Part shown: positions 47,158 to 49,326 of the stretch, in pieces
Position numbering within the stretch: the first letter of the stretch is position 1
Layout of the letters: each line of letters starts with the position of its first letter
DNA from: Avimicrobium caecorum
GTDB lineage: Bacteria; Bacillota; Clostridia; Oscillospirales; Ruminococcaceae
DNA: 49,326 nt
Direction of reading: 5' to 3'
Assembly (NCBI GenBank): GCA_904394705.1
Contig: CAJFNJ010000003.1
Location: 1-49,326, forward strand
The notes under the pieces: model-generated
What the model was told of the DNA's origin: nothing
Seen by the model: the letters and a program-made list of their open reading frames with translations, nothing else
Database searches by the model: none
Made by a program: the position numbers and the translations under genes

Positions 47158-48744
47158 ATGAATCAGACAGTTTATTATAACGGAAAAATCATCACCATGA
47201 ATGGCGAACAGATTGTGGAAGCCATTCTGGTGGAGGACGGACGCATCCGGGAAGTGGGCAGCAACAACGAGATCCTCAACCGGAAATCCCCTGAGGCGGA
47301 GGTCATCAACCTGGAGGGCAAGACCATGCTGCCCGCCTTTATCGACCCGCACAGCCATTTCACCAGTGTGGCTTCCATGCTGGATAAGGTGGATCTCAGC
47401 GGCTGCACCAGCATGGAGGAGATCCGCACCCGGCTTAAGGAGTTCCGCAAGGCCAGAAACCTGGCGGACGATGCCTTCCTGGTGGGCACCGGCTATGACC
47501 ACAACGATCTGCCGGGCTATCAGCATCCCACCGCGGCTGACCTGGACGATCCGGAACTGCCCAATCCCATCATCATTGCCCACGCTTCGGGGCACATGGG
47601 TACAGCCAATACCCGCATGCTGGAAAAGCTGGGGATCACCAAGGATACCCCGGACCCCGAAGGCGGCGTCTATGGACGGCTGGCGGACGGCACTCCCAAC
47701 GGCTATATGGAGGAGAACGCCTTTATCCATGTGGCGGTAGCCATGCCGGTTCCCACTGAGGAGGAAATCGCTGCCACCTATGCCGAAGCCCAGAAGGTCT
47801 ATGCCAGCCATGGCATTGCCACTGTGCAGGACGGCATGACCTCGGCGGAAAATGCCGTGCGTCTGGAGCGGTTCGGTCAGTCGGAGGCATGCTATCTGGA
47901 CATCGTGGGCTATGCGGATCTCCGCACTGCCACCGGCGCCATCTCGGATGACCCCTATACCTATCATGGACATTACCGCACCGGCGGCTACAAGCTGTTC
48001 CTGGATGGTTCGCCCCAGGGCCGGACTGCCTGGATGAGCGAACCCTATCTGGGCGGCGAGCCGGGCTACTGCGGCTATCCCATCTATCAGGACGACCAGG
48101 TCTGTGAGCTGATCCGGGTGGCAATCTCCCGGGAAAAGCAGCTGCTGACCCACTGCAACGGCGATGCGGCTTCGGAACAGCTGCTGCGCTGCTATACCAA
48201 GGTCAAGGAGGAGCTGGGCAGCACTGCTGAGCTGCGTCCGGTGATGGTGCACTGCCAGACCGTGCGCCCCGATCAGCTGGACCGCATGGCGCCTCTGGGC
48301 ATGATCGGCAGCTTCTTTGTGGTGCATACCTATTATTGGGGCGATGTGCATATCCGCAACTTCGGCGAGCGCCGGGGCAAGATGATCAGCCCCATGCGTG
48401 CCGCCATTGACCGGGGTGTGGTGTACACCATGCACCAGGATACTCCGGTGGTGCCGCCGGATATGCTGCTGACCATCTGGGCGGCAGTGAACCGCATCTC
48501 CAAGAATGGCACCGAGATGGGAGCCGATCAGCGCATCAGCGTCTGGGAGGCACTGCGCGGCGTGACCATCAACGCTGCCTATCAGTACTTCGAGGAGAAG
48601 GAAAAGGGCAGCATCGAGCCGGGCAAGCGGGCCGATCTGGTAATCCTGGACCGGAACCCGCTGGCAGTACCGGCAATGGAACTGAAGAATATCAAGGTGC
48701 TGGAAACCATCAAGGACGGTCGGGCGGTCTACCGGGTCGAATAA
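47158..48744 (+). CDS. Amidohydrolase family protein (YtcJ/NfdA-like, amidohydrolase 3)
   Basis: This metal-dependent hydrolase of the amidohydrolase superfamily has a TIM barrel with a flanking beta-sandwich. The 528-aa protein starts with the sandwich strands YYNGKIITMNGEQIVEAILVEDGRIREVGSN. The metal site begins with LPAFIDPHSHF (about 60-70). Further ligands lie in LLTHCNGDAASEQ and VMVHCQTVRPDQLDRM, and MHQDTPVVPPDML holds the late Asp. It closes with the second sandwich half (GSIEPGKRADLVILDRNPL). This is the YtcJ branch, whose members act on N-formyl or N-carbamoyl compounds in the few known cases. The substrate here is unknown. AAAGAGG precedes the ATG. Confidence 0.93.
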   Translation: MNQTVYYNGKIITMNGEQIVEAILVEDGRIREVGSNNEILNRKSPEAEVINLEGKTMLPAFIDPHSHFTSVASMLDKVDLSGCTSMEEIRTRLKEFRKARNLADDAFLVGTGYDHNDLPGYQHPTAADLDDPELPNPIIIAHASGHMGTANTRMLEKLGITKDTPDPEGGVYGRLADGTPNGYMEENAFIHVAVAMPVPTEEEIAATYAEAQKVYASHGIATVQDGMTSAENAVRLERFGQSEACYLDIVGYADLRTATGAISDDPYTYHGHYRTGGYKLFLDGSPQGRTAWMSEPYLGGEPGYCGYPIYQDDQVCELIRVAISREKQLLTHCNGDAASEQLLRCYTKVKEELGSTAELRPVMVHCQTVRPDQLDRMAPLGMIGSFFVVHTYYWGDVHIRNFGERRGKMISPMRAAIDRGVVYTMHQDTPVVPPDMLLTIWAAVNRISKNGTEMGADQRISVWEALRGVTINAAYQYFEEKEKGSIEPGKRADLVILDRNPLAVPAMELKNIKVLETIKDGRAVYRVE

Positions 48745-48761
48745 GATTTCAAAGTACCGGC

Positions 48762-48795
48762 AAAAAGCGGAGGGCTGTGAGCTCTCCGCTTTTTT
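48762..48795 (+). terminator. Terminator of the amidohydrolase gene
   Basis: AAAAGCGGAG and CTCCGCTTTT form a stem, and T follows. Confidence 0.9.
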
Positions 48796-48935
48796 GATGG
48801 GAAAAATGTCGAACCGAAAGAAGTTTTTGCGGAATCTGTCGAAGCCGGTCGAACCATGAACTGCAGTTCATTGCGCTTTTGAAACGGGTGATTTAGGATG
48901 CGAAGTAGGGTGTTAAACTGATAAAAAGGGGTTGA

Positions 48936-49148
48936 ATGGGTTTGGAATACATGGTGATCTGTGACCAGCTGGAAGAGGGACGCACTGGCTATGGACTGAT
49001 GGTATGGGATGGCAAACAGCTGCGGGTGTTCCGGGATCTGTGCGGCAGGGCGGAGCCGGTACTGGATCTGGCCCGACGGTGCAATCTGGGACGGCTGTGC
49101 CCGGAACATTTCCGGGAAGTTGTGGAGGATTTTCTGGCGGCATGGTGA
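48936..49148 (+). CDS. DUF6514 family protein
   Basis: This 70-aa protein resembles the small DUF6514 family seen in Clostridia: a short strand part (TGYGLMVWDG, LRVFRDLCG) followed by the helix VLDLARRCNLGRLCPEHFREVVEDFLA, where members have a conserved N near the middle and a D-F-L ending. The function is unknown. The ATG at 48936 has AAAGGGG about four bases upstream, which is close; a TTG six bases later would be better spaced. It lies just before the strong promoter at the right edge. A stem with eight-base perfect arms (CCCCGGAA/TTCCGGGG, 49160-49201) follows without a T-run. Confidence 0.7.
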   Translation: MGLEYMVICDQLEEGRTGYGLMVWDGKQLRVFRDLCGRAEPVLDLARRCNLGRLCPEHFREVVEDFLAAW

Positions 49149-49249
49149 GAACCGGCAGGCCCCGGAATCGGAAAAAGCGTGTAGTGACGCGGTTTCCGGG
49201 GACTGGAAAAAGAATATACAATTTCTGATAAAAAATTTGAAAAAAGGTG

Positions 49250-49278
49250 TTGACAGGGAGGGGATAAGCTGATATAAT
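49250..49278 (+). promoter_or_regulatory. Consensus promoter with an A/T-rich upstream element (rRNA- or tRNA-type)
   Basis: A perfect TTGACA (49250-49255) and perfect TATAAT (49273-49278) have 17-base spacing, and an A/T-rich tract (about 49217-49246) lies just upstream, like an UP element. The last 48 bases after it contain no gene start or ribosome site. Such promoters usually drive rRNA or tRNA operons, so one may begin beyond the window. Confidence 0.8.
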
Positions 49279-49326
49279 AATCAATGTCGCCGAGAGCGAG
49301 AGACAAAAAGCTCGAAGCGATGCACA

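Overview
The window looks like a chromosomal stretch of an anaerobic, spore-forming Firmicute of class Clostridia, probably near the Oscillospiraceae/Ruminococcaceae. The pointers are the spoIIAA-spoIIAB-sigF operon, a transketolase split into two subunits, an EFR1-type flavodoxin/ferredoxin protein, a DUF1858 redox protein, DUF2508 and DUF6514 proteins, strong GGAGG ribosome sites, sigma-A promoters, and G+C-rich genes separated by A+T-rich spacers. The taxonomic placement is inference from gene content only.

Layout. Positions 1-207 are A+T-rich non-coding DNA abutting the 3' end of guaA (minus), a known integration hot spot. valS and folC follow on the plus strand, then the sigma-F operon, two GNAT acetyltransferases and a decayed copy of the second one's 3' end, and a minus-strand LTA-synthase-like membrane sulfatase-fold protein. 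Next come xpt with a probable attenuator leader, a GNAT, a DUF1858 protein, an iron-sulfur flavoprotein, an unrecognised protein, and purC with a terminator-like hairpin at its predicted transcription start. On the minus strand are a chloramphenicol acetyltransferase-like gene with a possible leader-peptide attenuator, a Na+/Ca2+ antiporter, a DUF2508 protein and rnpB (RNase P RNA).

Positions 17.6-20.2 kb hold a structured leader, a DUF1835/DUF3658 protein, a compositionally distinct orphan with an EF-hand-like loop, and a small membrane protein. Housekeeping genes follow: ftsH (minus), gdhA, a RluA pseudouridine synthase, ymdB, an oligopeptide-type binding lipoprotein, the yloU-yloV pair, a nucleoside hydrolase, an Imm5-like putative immunity protein (minus), an ABC-F ATPase, an AI-2E family membrane protein, an SDR, a large membrane-anchored protein of unknown function and the split transketolase.

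A likely small RNA (minus) lies at about 39.55-39.73 kb. After it come a minus-strand group (GT2 glycosyltransferase, glf, small protein) that points to galactofuranose-containing surface polysaccharide, EFR1 with a palindromic operator at its start site, an EEP hydrolase/P-loop kinase pair, an Rrf2 regulator, a transglutaminase-like protein, an amidohydrolase and a DUF6514 protein. The right edge carries a consensus promoter with an A/T-rich upstream element, such as drives rRNA or tRNA operons.

Functional links: guaA, xpt, purC and the nucleoside hydrolase all serve purine metabolism, and two of them have hairpin leaders that do not match the classic purine aptamer. No tRNA gene, complete rRNA gene, CRISPR array or insertion sequence was recognised. 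The most interesting material is in the leaders (cat, xpt, purC, DUF1835 gene), the 39.6-kb RNA candidate and the orphan at 18.7 kb.
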